From Bacteroidales bacterium (GTDB taxonomy: Bacteria; Bacteroidota; Bacteroidia; Bacteroidales; UBA932), in the NCBI GenBank assembly GCA_017461285.1, contig JAFTYS010000028.1:1-5762 (forward strand): a stretch of 5,762 nt of DNA. Reading direction: 5' to 3'. A program made the position numbers and the translations under genes. The stretch's first letter is position 1. Every line of letters begins with the position of its first letter. Below, piece by piece: positions 1 to 5,762 of the stretch. A model generated the notes under the pieces. That model saw only the letters and a list, made by a program, of their open reading frames with translations, was not told the origin of the DNA and searched no databases.

Positions 1-1116
1 ACCGTCCTTGAGCTCAGAATAGTCAGCAACGTCGGCATACATACTCCATACGAGTGGAGAGATGATTCCGGTGAATACAGATATGAGAATCTGGAAGGCG
101 AGCATAGCCCAATAGCCTCCTGTCGTTGCAGGAAGGAAGAAAAATGCTATGCTGAGGCCGATGAGTACGGCCATCGAAATCATATAGGTTGACTTCTTGC
201 CGAGATTCTTGGACATCGGAACGGCAATTACCACACCGACCATGTTTGCAATCTCTCCGATGGAGAGGAAGATGCTGGCTGATACGAGGAAAGCCCACTG
301 AGGTGCCATCTCGACTGTCTTCTGTATATAGTCGGCAAAGAAATATGCAGTGGTCGTACCGCGTACTGTGTTGAAGAGGTTTGAAGCAAGGGCGGCACCG
401 ATGAGAATCCACCAAGGCTTGTTCTTGAGAAGGAGTTTGAGGTCCTTGCCTACCGACACAGTTGACTCGCTCTTCACATGCTCCTTGGTAAGAAGGAAGC
501 TGAGGATGAAGAGAATGAAGCAACATGTGGCAATGATGATCATGGCCTTGTTCCATGCAGCAGGTGATGTAGATATGGATGCAAGTCCGCCGGCGCCTTC
601 CACTGCAACACGACCCTTGTCGAACATATTGCAGAGAGGTTCCCATGCAAAGAGGGCGATGAAGCTTCCGCCGTATGCAAAGAACATTCTGTAAGAAGAA
701 AGCACGGACTTCTCGTCAGAATCCGCTGTCATCACATTCAGGAGGGAGCCATAAGGGACATTGATTCCCGTATAGACTGTCATCATGAGAAGGTAAGTGA
801 CATAAGCCCAGACTGTCTTACCGTTCTCCGGAGTAGTGAACAGGAGGATTCCGCAGACGGCGAACGGAAGGGCGAAGAAGAGCAGATACGGACGGTATTT
901 GCCCCAGCGGGTCTTTGTGCGGTCTGAGATGATTCCCATCATAGGGTCTGAGACGGCATCCCAGATTCGGGTCACGAGCATGAGGACTCCTGCATCAGCG
1001 AGGCTGAGTCCGAATACATTGGAGTAGAAGAACGGAAGGAAGTATGAGAAGAGCTTCCAGAACATCGACGATGACATGTCGCCGAAGCCGTAGCCTATTT
1101 TTTCGCTTAATTTCAT
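1..1116 (-). CDS. GPH-family (MFS) sugar:cation symporter, probable mannobiose/manno-oligosaccharide importer; 3' end outside window
   Basis: Inner-membrane secondary transporter of the glycoside-pentoside-hexuronide (MelB-like) family. The frame is open from the ATG at 1116 to the window edge, giving 372 residues; the family usually has about 450-480, so roughly the last 80-100 residues are missing. About ten hydrophobic segments can be seen, near residues 15-36, 39-63, 76-95, 102-125, 143-163, 189-210, 234-258, 272-298, 308-329 and 334-358. Family signatures are RIWDAVSDPMMG (50-61), followed by DRTKTRWGKYRPY, and WSMYADVADYSE near 357-368. Asp53 and Asp57 match the two Asp residues (55 and 59) that bind the coupling cation in Salmonella MelB, so Na+ or H+ coupling is likely. 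An in-frame stop lies five codons upstream, which fixes the start. The substrate is inferred from context: the gene follows GH130 after 110 bp, as in the B. fragilis mannan locus. Family call sure, substrate less so. Confidence 0.93.
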   Translation of the reverse strand, partial: MKLSEKIGYGFGDMSSSMFWKLFSYFLPFFYSNVFGLSLADAGVLMLVTRIWDAVSDPMMGIISDRTKTRWGKYRPYLLFFALPFAVCGILLFTTPENGKTVWAYVTYLLMMTVYTGINVPYGSLLNVMTADSDEKSVLSSYRMFFAYGGSFIALFAWEPLCNMFDKGRVAVEGAGGLASISTSPAAWNKAMIIIATCCFILFILSFLLTKEHVKSESTVSVGKDLKLLLKNKPWWILIGAALASNLFNTVRGTTTAYFFADYIQKTVEMAPQWAFLVSASIFLSIGEIANMVGVVIAVPMSKNLGKKSTYMISMAVLIGLSIAFFFLPATTGGYWAMLAFQILISVFTGIISPLVWSMYADVADYSELKDG

Positions 1117-1151
1117 ATGGCGCTCAAGTTATTAGTTCATAGTGATTTATA

Positions 1152-1189
1152 TATAATTCGCTGCTATCAAAACGCAGCAGCGAATTATA
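1152..1189. other. Perfect 14-bp inverted repeat in the GH130-transporter gap
   Basis: Arms at 1152-1165 and 1176-1189 (TATAATTCGCTGCT and its exact complement) enclose a 10-nt loop. The repeat lies in the 110-bp gap, 37 nt downstream of the GH130 stop codon and 35 nt upstream of the transporter start. On the minus-strand transcript the stem is followed by an A/U-rich stretch but no clear U-run, so it is not a convincing intrinsic terminator. It could stabilise the upstream mRNA, attenuate transporter expression or bind a protein. The rest of this gap shows no recognisable promoter. Confidence 0.7.
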
Positions 1190-1226
1190 GCGAAGTGGTT
1201 GAGGGTCAGAGGGTTAGATGCTAGCC

Positions 1227-2381
1227 TTATAGATTGCGGTCGATAAGGCGGTTGAGACGCTTGACGGTCTCGCCGGTGGTGAAGGCATCTGGCTCGGTGT
1301 TGAGGCAGTAATCCACCAGACGGTCAACAGTCGATGTGGCTACGTGCATGCGGGTGTCGCTCGATGCATAGTAGATGAACACCTTGCCGTCCTCGTCTGC
1401 GATCCATCCGTTGGTGAAAAGGACATTCATCACATCTCCGACATATTCCCAGCCTTCAGGGACCATGAAGAATCCTGCCGGCTCGGCGATCACCTTCGAA
1501 GGATCTTCAAGCGAAGTCATATACATATAAAGGACATAGCGCAGACCTGATGCACATCCGCGTACACCATGAGCGAGATGCAGCCAGCCCTTGGAAGTCT
1601 TGATAGGATGAGGGCCCTCACCATTCTTGCTTTCCTTGATGGTGTGATAGAAACGGTGGTTGATTATCTTCTCCTCGGTGATGACTACCTTCTCCATGCT
1701 GTCAACAAGAGCCCAGCCTATGCCGCCGCCGTTGCCGGCGTCGATGAAACCGTCCTGCGGACGTGTGTAGAGGGCATATTTTCCGTCCACGAACTCCGGA
1801 TGAAGCACCACATTACGCTGCTGGGAAGTCGATTCCATGTCTGGAAGCCTCTCCCAGTTGACAAGGTCCTTTGTGCGGGCCACGCCTGCAGCTGCCACGG
1901 CAGACGAAAGGTCGCCAGGTGCAGCAGAAGGGTCCTTGCGCTCGACGCAGAAGATACCGTAAATCCAGCCGTCCTCATGAGCGGTCAGACGCATGTCATA
2001 GACATTGGTTGCAGGTTCACCATATTCCGGCATGGTGATAGGACGGTCCCAGAAACGGAAATTATCTACTCCGTTAGGACTCTCCGCCACAGCAAAGAAC
2101 GACTTGCGGTCTGCTCCTTCGACGCGGACTACAAGTATATATTTACCGTTCCACTTGATGGCTCCGGAATTGAAGGCTGCATGAACGCCGAAACGCTCCA
2201 TCAGATATGGATTGGTCTCCTTGTTGAGGTCATAGCGCCAGAAAAGAGGTGCGTGATCTCCGGTAAGGATAGGATTTTCATAGCGTTCATAGACGCCGTT
2301 TCCTTCTATAGGCTGGTTTTTCTTCGTTATGAGGGCTTCGTGCTGGGACTTGAGCCACTCCAATCTTTCTTCGAAAGTCAT
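1227..2381 (-). CDS. GH130 4-O-beta-D-mannosyl-D-glucose phosphorylase (MGP)
   Basis: Cytoplasmic enzyme that phosphorolyses beta-1,4-mannosyl-glucose to alpha-D-mannose-1-phosphate and D-glucose. It is 384 residues, close to the roughly 390 of B. fragilis MGP, and has no signal peptide. GH130 hallmarks run the length of the protein: [11 protein letters not shown] (35-45), [20 protein letters not shown] (70-89), NVYDMRLT (126-133), RNVVLHPE (189-196), YTRPQDGF (205-212), [20 protein letters not shown] (254-273) and [14 protein letters not shown] (337-350). Asp129 in NVYDMRLT matches the proposed proton-donor Asp (131) of B. fragilis MGP. The overall pattern fits subfamily GH130_1, specific for Man-Glc, better than GH130_2 manno-oligosaccharide phosphorylases; this is judged by resemblance, not alignment. 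The start is the only sensible ATG, with no clear Shine-Dalgarno. It lies between a GH26 mannanase and a GPH transporter, the B. fragilis order. Its substrate must come from an epimerase not in the window. Confidence 0.95.
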   Translation of the reverse strand: MTFEERLEWLKSQHEALITKKNQPIEGNGVYERYENPILTGDHAPLFWRYDLNKETNPYLMERFGVHAAFNSGAIKWNGKYILVVRVEGADRKSFFAVAESPNGVDNFRFWDRPITMPEYGEPATNVYDMRLTAHEDGWIYGIFCVERKDPSAAPGDLSSAVAAAGVARTKDLVNWERLPDMESTSQQRNVVLHPEFVDGKYALYTRPQDGFIDAGNGGGIGWALVDSMEKVVITEEKIINHRFYHTIKESKNGEGPHPIKTSKGWLHLAHGVRGCASGLRYVLYMYMTSLEDPSKVIAEPAGFFMVPEGWEYVGDVMNVLFTNGWIADEDGKVFIYYASSDTRMHVATSTVDRLVDYCLNTEPDAFTTGETVKRLNRLIDRNL

Positions 2382-2397
2382 ATATGATTTGGTTTAG

Positions 2398-2526
2398 ATC
2401 CCCGGTCGAGCCGGGGATGACGGTTGAATGTTCTTTATGAATCCCTGATCGGGCCGGGGATGACGGTTGAATGGTCTTGACATATCTCCGATCAGGTCGG
2501 GGATGACGTAAAGGAGTAACGTTAAG
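2398..2526. repeat. Three tandem palindromic units with exact 43-bp period
   Basis: Units begin at 2398, 2441 and 2484, each 43 bp. Each opens with a palindrome of 8-bp stem and 5-nt loop followed by GACG: stems 2398-2405/2411-2418 (perfect, loop TCGAG), 2441-2448/2454-2461 (one G-T wobble, one mismatch, loop TCGGG) and 2484-2491/2497-2504 (one G-T wobble, loop TCAGG). The first two units share a 20-bp identical block, CCGGGGATGACGGTTGAATG, at 2411-2430 and 2454-2473. The third diverges after GATGACG. The array fills most of the 159-bp gap between the complete GH26 gene and GH130; its first stem ends 16 nt upstream of the GH130 start. No other gene or promoter is seen in the gap. Confidence 0.85.
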
Positions 2527-2538
2527 GTGACGTAAAGG
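2504..2538. repeat. 11-bp direct repeat TGACGTAAAGG, two copies
   Basis: TGACGTAAAGG occurs at 2504-2514 and again at 2528-2538, 24 bp apart. The first copy starts inside the ATGAC flank of the third palindromic unit and the second ends 2 bp before the GH26 stop codon (2541-2543). It may be a relic of another tandem duplication whose palindrome was lost. No function is evident. Confidence 0.5.
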
Positions 2539-2540
2539 GA

Positions 2541-3632
2541 TTAGAGGAACAGCATCTGGTCGAGCTCGGAGAATGCCTTGAAGTCATCAGCTGACTCCTG
2601 ACCAGGGAACGGAGCATAATAGTGGTTCGGCTGGTCGCAGGCGTTTCTCCATGTGAGGACATAGCTTACAGGATAATCCTTGATTGCAGGATAAAGAACT
2701 TCTGTCCACCACTTAGGATCTTTAAGCGTCTCATGCCCTGTTTCTGTTACAGCCGCTATCTTTCCATGTTCTTTTGCAAAAGCCACGGTGATGTCAAGGG
2801 CATTCTTCATGTCGGCCATGTATCTTTCCTTCGATCTTGAATGATAGCAGTCGAAGCCGACCATATCAACGTATTCATCGCCAGGATATCTTTCACCATA
2901 AACTTCAGGTGAAGAAAGCTCTCCGGCTCCAGGTGAGTATGACCACACAAGGTTTGTCATGCCGCGCTCACCTTCCATATAGTCGTATGTCATCTTCCAG
3001 AGGGCCTTGTACTGCTCTGTGGTGCAGAGTTTCTGTCCCCACCAGAACCAGCTTCCGGTATGCTCGTGCCAAGGTCTCCAGATCACAGGAATGGTCTCGC
3101 CGTCCGCAGTCTTGAGCGACTCCATGAAATCAGCCGCATTCTTGAGCCATCCCATGAAATACTCATGCTTCTCACCGCCCGGAAGAATAGAAGCCACTAC
3201 CTGATCTGATGAAATATCCCAGGCATCACCGCCTGTGAGCGGATTGCGAGGATGCCAGGAGAATGTCACGATGCCGCCTCTTTCGTGATGAGCCACGGCT
3301 GAAGCACGCATGTTGTCGAAATCGTTCTTGTCAAGATTGGCCGGCCAGCCGAGTTCTATGCCGCCGAGATCCATTCCGAACACTGCAGGATAATGACCGC
3401 TTACAGCATGTACATCTGACTGCACGAATTCAGTGGCATCATCTTCAAGTTTCCATGAATGACCGTACATCAGGTCGTCCTGGTGGCCGTACATGATCTT
3501 TCCGTCCTCCACGAGACCGGCAAGGCGGTCCAGAAGTGACTCGGCAGGGGTCTGTGCGGGCTCCTGCGAGCCGCATGAGATTGCTGCAACAAGAATTGCA
3601 AGCATGGTTACAGGTTTCAGTATATTTTTCAT
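2541..3632 (-). CDS. GH26 beta-1,4-mannanase lipoprotein (ManA-like)
   Basis: Exported glycoside hydrolase that cuts beta-1,4-mannosyl bonds in mannan or manno-oligosaccharides. It is 363 residues, a single GH26 domain with no added binding module. Residues 1-19 form a signal peptide with a lipobox ending at Cys20 (AAISC), so it is lipid-anchored in the envelope. GH26 motifs in order: YGHQDD (48-53), SGHYPAVFGMDLGG (78-91), FSWHPRNPLTGG (124-135), IWRPWHEHTGSWFWWG (184-199) with Glu190 as acid/base, YPGDEYVDMVGFDCY (249-263), and AAVTETGHE (293-301) with Glu297 as nucleophile; YVLTWRN follows. Both catalytic residues are present, so it should be active. It resembles B. fragilis ManA, an enzyme releasing mannobiose, which would feed the downstream symporter and GH130 gene. 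Exo versus endo action cannot be settled here. No strong acidic surface-export signal follows the Cys, so periplasm and cell surface both remain possible. Confidence 0.94.
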   Translation of the reverse strand: MKNILKPVTMLAILVAAISCGSQEPAQTPAESLLDRLAGLVEDGKIMYGHQDDLMYGHSWKLEDDATEFVQSDVHAVSGHYPAVFGMDLGGIELGWPANLDKNDFDNMRASAVAHHERGGIVTFSWHPRNPLTGGDAWDISSDQVVASILPGGEKHEYFMGWLKNAADFMESLKTADGETIPVIWRPWHEHTGSWFWWGQKLCTTEQYKALWKMTYDYMEGERGMTNLVWSYSPGAGELSSPEVYGERYPGDEYVDMVGFDCYHSRSKERYMADMKNALDITVAFAKEHGKIAAVTETGHETLKDPKWWTEVLYPAIKDYPVSYVLTWRNACDQPNHYYAPFPGQESADDFKAFSELDQMLFL

Positions 3633-3660
3633 AATCTTATGGTTTTATTCTGTTGTAAAG

Positions 3661-3725
3661 ATCCTTCGCTGATGCTCAGGATGACAATTCAACGTTCCGG
3701 TTGACAGTCGAACATTCAAGTTGAC
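3661..3725. repeat. Divergent single palindrome plus two imperfect 20-bp repeats
   Basis: ATCCT at 3661-3665 pairs with AGGAT at 3678-3682 around an imperfect centre, followed by GAC. The same GATCC...GGATGAC outline is seen in the other two arrays, but the stem is weaker. Immediately beyond it are two imperfect 20-bp repeats (about 3688-3707 and 3708-3727), sharing AACnTTC and GTTGAC. The palindrome ends 28 nt upstream of the GH26 start codon. These elements take up most of the 100-bp gap between GH5 and GH26; no TAnnTTTG promoter is present. Confidence 0.6.
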
Positions 3726-3732
3726 TGATGAA

Positions 3733-5277
3733 CTACTGCGGTGCGTTACGGTAAACATCATCGAGAGTGAAGCTGTTGGTGTAAGACGAAATCAGCGCCT
3801 GAATCGCCTCCTTAGCCTCGGTAGAGCAATATTCACCTGTGCCGTGATCTATGAATGCATGGCGTTCGTTGCCTGCACCCTTGGCCCCGTTGTCCCATAT
3901 CATTGACGGAACGCCGTATGTCTTTGCCAGCTTTGCAAAATATTTAAGGTAATACTGCTGGAACTTCTGCTCACGGCCGGTCGCACGGTTTACACATCCG
4001 AACTCGCCCATATACACAGGGATTCCCTTCGATATATAGTTCACATAAATCTTTTCAAAGACCTTCTTCAGGTCAGCTTCGTTGTCTCCTGCCACCTTCT
4101 TCGACGGATCTGCCGTATGTCCCCACTCATTCACCTTGGCTGCAAGGGTATAATCATATGGATCATAACAATGTACGGACATCATCAGCCGGTCCGACGC
4201 AGTATCCTCAGGCATGACGAAAGATTCTAAAGAGATATCCACATTCGTACAATATGCCGGAATACCGAGGATTCTGTCGGTATTCTCACCACCGGCTGCA
4301 CGTACGGCATCCACAAACGCCTGATTCCACTCGTTCAGACATTTATACTGCTTGCCGCCGTCATTCCTGTTGGATCCCCAGCCCCATCCGCCGTCATGGA
4401 TCTCATTAAAGGCTTCAAATATAAGAAATTCTCCTTTATCCTTGAACTTTTCCGCAATCTGTCCCCACATGGCTCCGATCTGCTCAAGGAGCTGCTTCTG
4501 CACCTCAGGATTCGCCGCAGCACTCTTGATGTCAAGCCAGTACTTGCTGTCGCTGCCGTCGTGATGCATATTGATGATGGCATTCAGGCCTGCCGCCTCG
4601 GCATATCCGACCACTTCGGCAACTCTGTCGAGCCAGGCAGTTTCTATCTTATAATCCGGTGCTTCTCCGATATGTCCCATCCAGGTCACAGGGATACGGA
4701 CAGTATTGAAACCAGCTGCCTTTACCTTAGTGAAAGTTGCTGCCGTAGCCTTCGGGTTGCCCCAGAAAGTCTCTCCGGATACGCCGTTGTTCTGCGCATC
4801 GAAATGATTGCCAAGATTCCAGCCTATACCGAGACGTCCGGCAAACTGCCATGCAAGATTGCCGTCGTCCTCAGGAACGACCGCATTACCATTGCCATCG
4901 CCATTGTTTCCCCCGCCTCCCGGAGGTATCTGAGCTGCAGCCTGAGTCACTTCAACATACTGCTTTTCTTCACCGGCAACCACGGAAATCCTTGTCTGGC
5001 GCATCTCTGCCACAGTATTCTTCTGCACGGTCACGGTCACGACCGTCTTGCTGTCCGCATCCTTCCCGCCTTTTGCGGCAGTAAGCCATCCGTCTCCGGG
5101 CACAAGGAAAATCTGCTCGGAAGCAGTCACGGTAAAGGTCTGCTCTCCGCCGTCAGCGGTGAATTCGAGTGATGTCCTGTCAACAGAAAGTTTGACTGCC
5201 TCCTGCTGCTGGGGAGCATCCGGACCGCATGACACGGCCAGAAGAATCAATGAGAGTATGTAAGGTATCGTTTTCAT
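3733..5277 (-). CDS. BACON-GH5 endo-glycanase lipoprotein (GH5_4-like; endoglucanase/glucomannanase)
   Basis: Exported endo-acting hydrolase of beta-1,4-glycans, 514 residues. A lipoprotein signal ends at Cys17 (LLAVSC). Residues about 28-113 form a BACON domain, recognisable by LSVDRTSLEFTADGGEQTFT, a GDGWLTA turn and the closing YVEVTQAA. A Gly/Asn/Pro-rich linker (115-140) leads to the GH5 barrel. Catalytic-domain motifs are GIGWNLGNHFDA (150-161), FWGNPKA (171-177), FNTVRIPVTW (190-199), NMHHD (236-240), FEAFNE (287-292) with Glu292 as acid/base, SVHCYDPYDYT (367-377), VYMGEFG (421-427) with Glu425 as nucleophile, and MIWDNG (459-464). The protein stops soon after the barrel. The motifs suggest subfamily 4, which includes endoglucanases, xyloglucanases and some glucomannan-active enzymes, rather than the classic GH5_7 mannanases. 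Sitting between two GH26 genes, it probably opens the glucomannan backbone, but that is inference. Start ATG at 5277 gives a complete signal peptide. Confidence 0.92.
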   Translation of the reverse strand: MKTIPYILSLILLAVSCGPDAPQQQEAVKLSVDRTSLEFTADGGEQTFTVTASEQIFLVPGDGWLTAAKGGKDADSKTVVTVTVQKNTVAEMRQTRISVVAGEEKQYVEVTQAAAQIPPGGGGNNGDGNGNAVVPEDDGNLAWQFAGRLGIGWNLGNHFDAQNNGVSGETFWGNPKATAATFTKVKAAGFNTVRIPVTWMGHIGEAPDYKIETAWLDRVAEVVGYAEAAGLNAIINMHHDGSDSKYWLDIKSAAANPEVQKQLLEQIGAMWGQIAEKFKDKGEFLIFEAFNEIHDGGWGWGSNRNDGGKQYKCLNEWNQAFVDAVRAAGGENTDRILGIPAYCTNVDISLESFVMPEDTASDRLMMSVHCYDPYDYTLAAKVNEWGHTADPSKKVAGDNEADLKKVFEKIYVNYISKGIPVYMGEFGCVNRATGREQKFQQYYLKYFAKLAKTYGVPSMIWDNGAKGAGNERHAFIDHGTGEYCSTEAKEAIQALISSYTNSFTLDDVYRNAPQ

Positions 5278-5290
5278 ATTTCTGTTTTTG

Positions 5291-5358
5291 ATCCCCGATC
5301 AGGTCGGGGATGACGGTTAATCAGGTCGGGGATGACGGTTAATCAGGTCAGGGATGAG
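5291..5358. repeat. Palindrome with 22-bp tandem repeats (two perfect, one degenerate)
   Basis: A perfect stem, ATCCCCGA at 5291-5298 with TCGGGGAT at 5304-5311 and loop TCAGG, is followed by GACGGTTA. The 22 bp at 5298-5319 recur exactly at 5320-5341, and a third copy with changes covers 5342-5358. The second and third copies contain only the loop and right arm, so they are half-palindromes that cannot form the same hairpin alone, although they could compete for the single left arm. The complete stem lies 13 nt upstream of the GH5 start codon. Same family as the 43-bp array. Confidence 0.85.
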
Positions 5359-5370
5359 TGCGACTTCTGT

Positions 5371-5424
5371 ACGTCATTGCCGGCTCATCCGCTCACAACG
5401 TCATTGCCGGCTTGACCGGCAATC
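5371..5424. repeat. Inverted-orientation palindrome pair, one intact and one decayed
   Basis: ACGTCATTGCCGGCT occurs at 5371-5385 and 5398-5412, 27 bp apart. The second copy completes a perfect 8-bp stem (5403-5410 with 5416-5423) around loop CTTGA; the first has lost most of its right arm. Read on the minus strand, the intact copy has the layout of the other family members: 8-bp stem, loop TCAAG, then ATGACG. It is therefore inverted relative to the array at 5291-5358, with ATGAC flanks facing each other. Its stem starts 2 nt past the stop codon of the upstream GH26 gene. Together the two arrays fill nearly all of the 148-bp gap. Confidence 0.8.
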
Positions 5425-5425
5425 T

Positions 5426-5762
5426 CTATTTCAAGGACGGCATTGACTCGCGAGTCAGTACATAAGGGCTGGACATCACCTGCTTCCAGTAATCACCTGT
5501 ATTAAGGTTGAAGTTGCCGTCGGACGGGGTCAGGACGATGTTTCCGTTGGAATCGGAATTGCACCATACCATGAACCATGACCATTTGTTGCCGGCATCC
5601 ATGCACTTTGCAGGATCAGGAATATTGCCGCACTCGCTGACCGTCACAAGCTTCTTTCCCTTGGTCAGGTCAACCATGGCCTGATACTGACGCGTCTTTG
5701 CATCTGTATTGGTTTCATATATGTCCACACCAAGTATATCGACATATTCATCTCCCGGATAC
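5426..5762 (-). CDS. GH26 beta-mannanase, C-terminal fragment (5' end outside window)
   Basis: The frame is open to the right window edge. Only the last 111 residues and a TAG stop are visible; codon phase puts base 5762 as the third position of a split codon. The fragment opens with YPGDEYVDILGVDIYETN, matching the YPGDEYVDMVGFDCY motif of the complete GH26 protein encoded at 2541-3632. VTVSECGNIPDP holds the predicted nucleophile Glu (fragment residue 43) at the position of TETGHE. KWSWFMVWCNSD and the closing SSPYVLTRESMPSLK are typical of the GH26 C-terminus. The annotated-looking start at 5728 is a GTG Val inside the domain, not a true start. The tail differs clearly from the other GH26, so this is a paralogue and not a recent duplicate. 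It would be the upstream member of the mannan-degrading set, ahead of GH5 by 148 bp. Signal peptide and any extra modules cannot be seen. Confidence 0.88.
   Translation of the reverse strand, partial: YPGDEYVDILGVDIYETNTDAKTRQYQAMVDLTKGKKLVTVSECGNIPDPAKCMDAGNKWSWFMVWCNSDSNGNIVLTPSDGNFNLNTGDYWKQVMSSPYVLTRESMPSLK

Noticed and set aside
23..646. Minus-strand frame of 207 codons in the transporter region
   Set aside because: It overlaps the transporter in a different frame of the same strand. The true frame reads as a GPH symporter across the whole 1-1116 stretch with membrane segments and family motifs.
1569..2387. Plus-strand open frame of 272 codons opposite GH130
   Set aside because: It is fully antisense to a gene with clear GH130 motifs, has no recognisable domain, and its length is explained by the codon bias of the opposite strand.
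2398..2418. Intrinsic terminator before GH130
   Set aside because: The stem is GC-rich, but no U-run follows it on the minus-strand transcript (the next bases are GATCTAAACC), and the following gene belongs to the same pathway.
2398..2526. CRISPR array
   Set aside because: Only three units, diverging repeats, a 43-bp period with no unique equal-length spacers, and no cas genes nearby; the repeats are palindromic intergenic elements.
3701..3730. Sigma-70-like promoter (TTGACA at 3701) on the plus strand
   Set aside because: TTGACA-like matches are present, but no matching -10 lies at the right distance, Bacteroidetes use a different consensus, and no plus-strand gene follows.
4396..5172. Plus-strand open frame of 258 codons opposite GH5
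   Set aside because: Antisense shadow of the BACON-GH5 gene with no recognisable domain and Cys/His/Arg-rich low-likelihood composition.
5426..5728. Complete small gene of 100 codons starting at 5728
   Set aside because: The start would be a GTG inside the conserved GH26 motif; the frame stays open to the window edge, so it is a truncated view of a larger gene.

Overview
The window looks like part of a Bacteroidales genome, probably a gut or rumen type. The evidence is lipoprotein signal peptides ending in a Cys, a BACON domain on a glycoside hydrolase, weak or absent Shine-Dalgarno sequences, and a tightly packed one-strand set of mannan-degradation genes. Base composition is near balanced and looks higher in G+C than a typical Bacteroides, so Rikenellaceae, Prevotella-like or uncultured Bacteroidales are all possible. 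The genus cannot be fixed from this sequence.

All five protein-coding genes lie on the minus strand and read from right to left. They are: the C-terminal end of a GH26 beta-mannanase (5426-5762, cut by the window edge); a BACON-GH5 endo-glycanase lipoprotein (3733-5277); a second, complete GH26 beta-mannanase lipoprotein (2541-3632); a cytoplasmic GH130 4-O-beta-D-mannosyl-D-glucose phosphorylase (1227-2381); and the first 372 residues of a GPH-family (MFS, MelB-like) sugar:cation symporter (1-1116, cut by the left edge). Long open frames on the plus strand are antisense shadows of these genes.

The genes fit one pathway, known from Bacteroides fragilis. Exported GH26 and GH5 enzymes cut mannan or glucomannan to short oligosaccharides. 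The symporter brings beta-1,4-mannobiose across the inner membrane. An epimerase, not in this window, converts it to mannosylglucose, and GH130 phosphorolyses that to mannose-1-phosphate and glucose. The epimerase gene is predicted just beyond the left edge. No SusC/SusD pair or regulator is visible here.

The four gaps between genes (110, 159, 100 and 148 bp) show no Bacteroidetes-type promoter (TAnnTTTG), which favours co-transcription. They are not empty. Three of them carry short palindromes of one family (8-bp stem, about 5-nt loop, conserved ATGAC flank) in different amplification states: a three-unit array with an exact 43-bp period, a single divergent copy, and a 22-bp-period array facing inverted copies. 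The fourth gap has an unrelated perfect 14-bp inverted repeat. The palindromes stand 13 to 28 nt upstream of three start codons, always in the same orientation. This is the least explained feature of the window.
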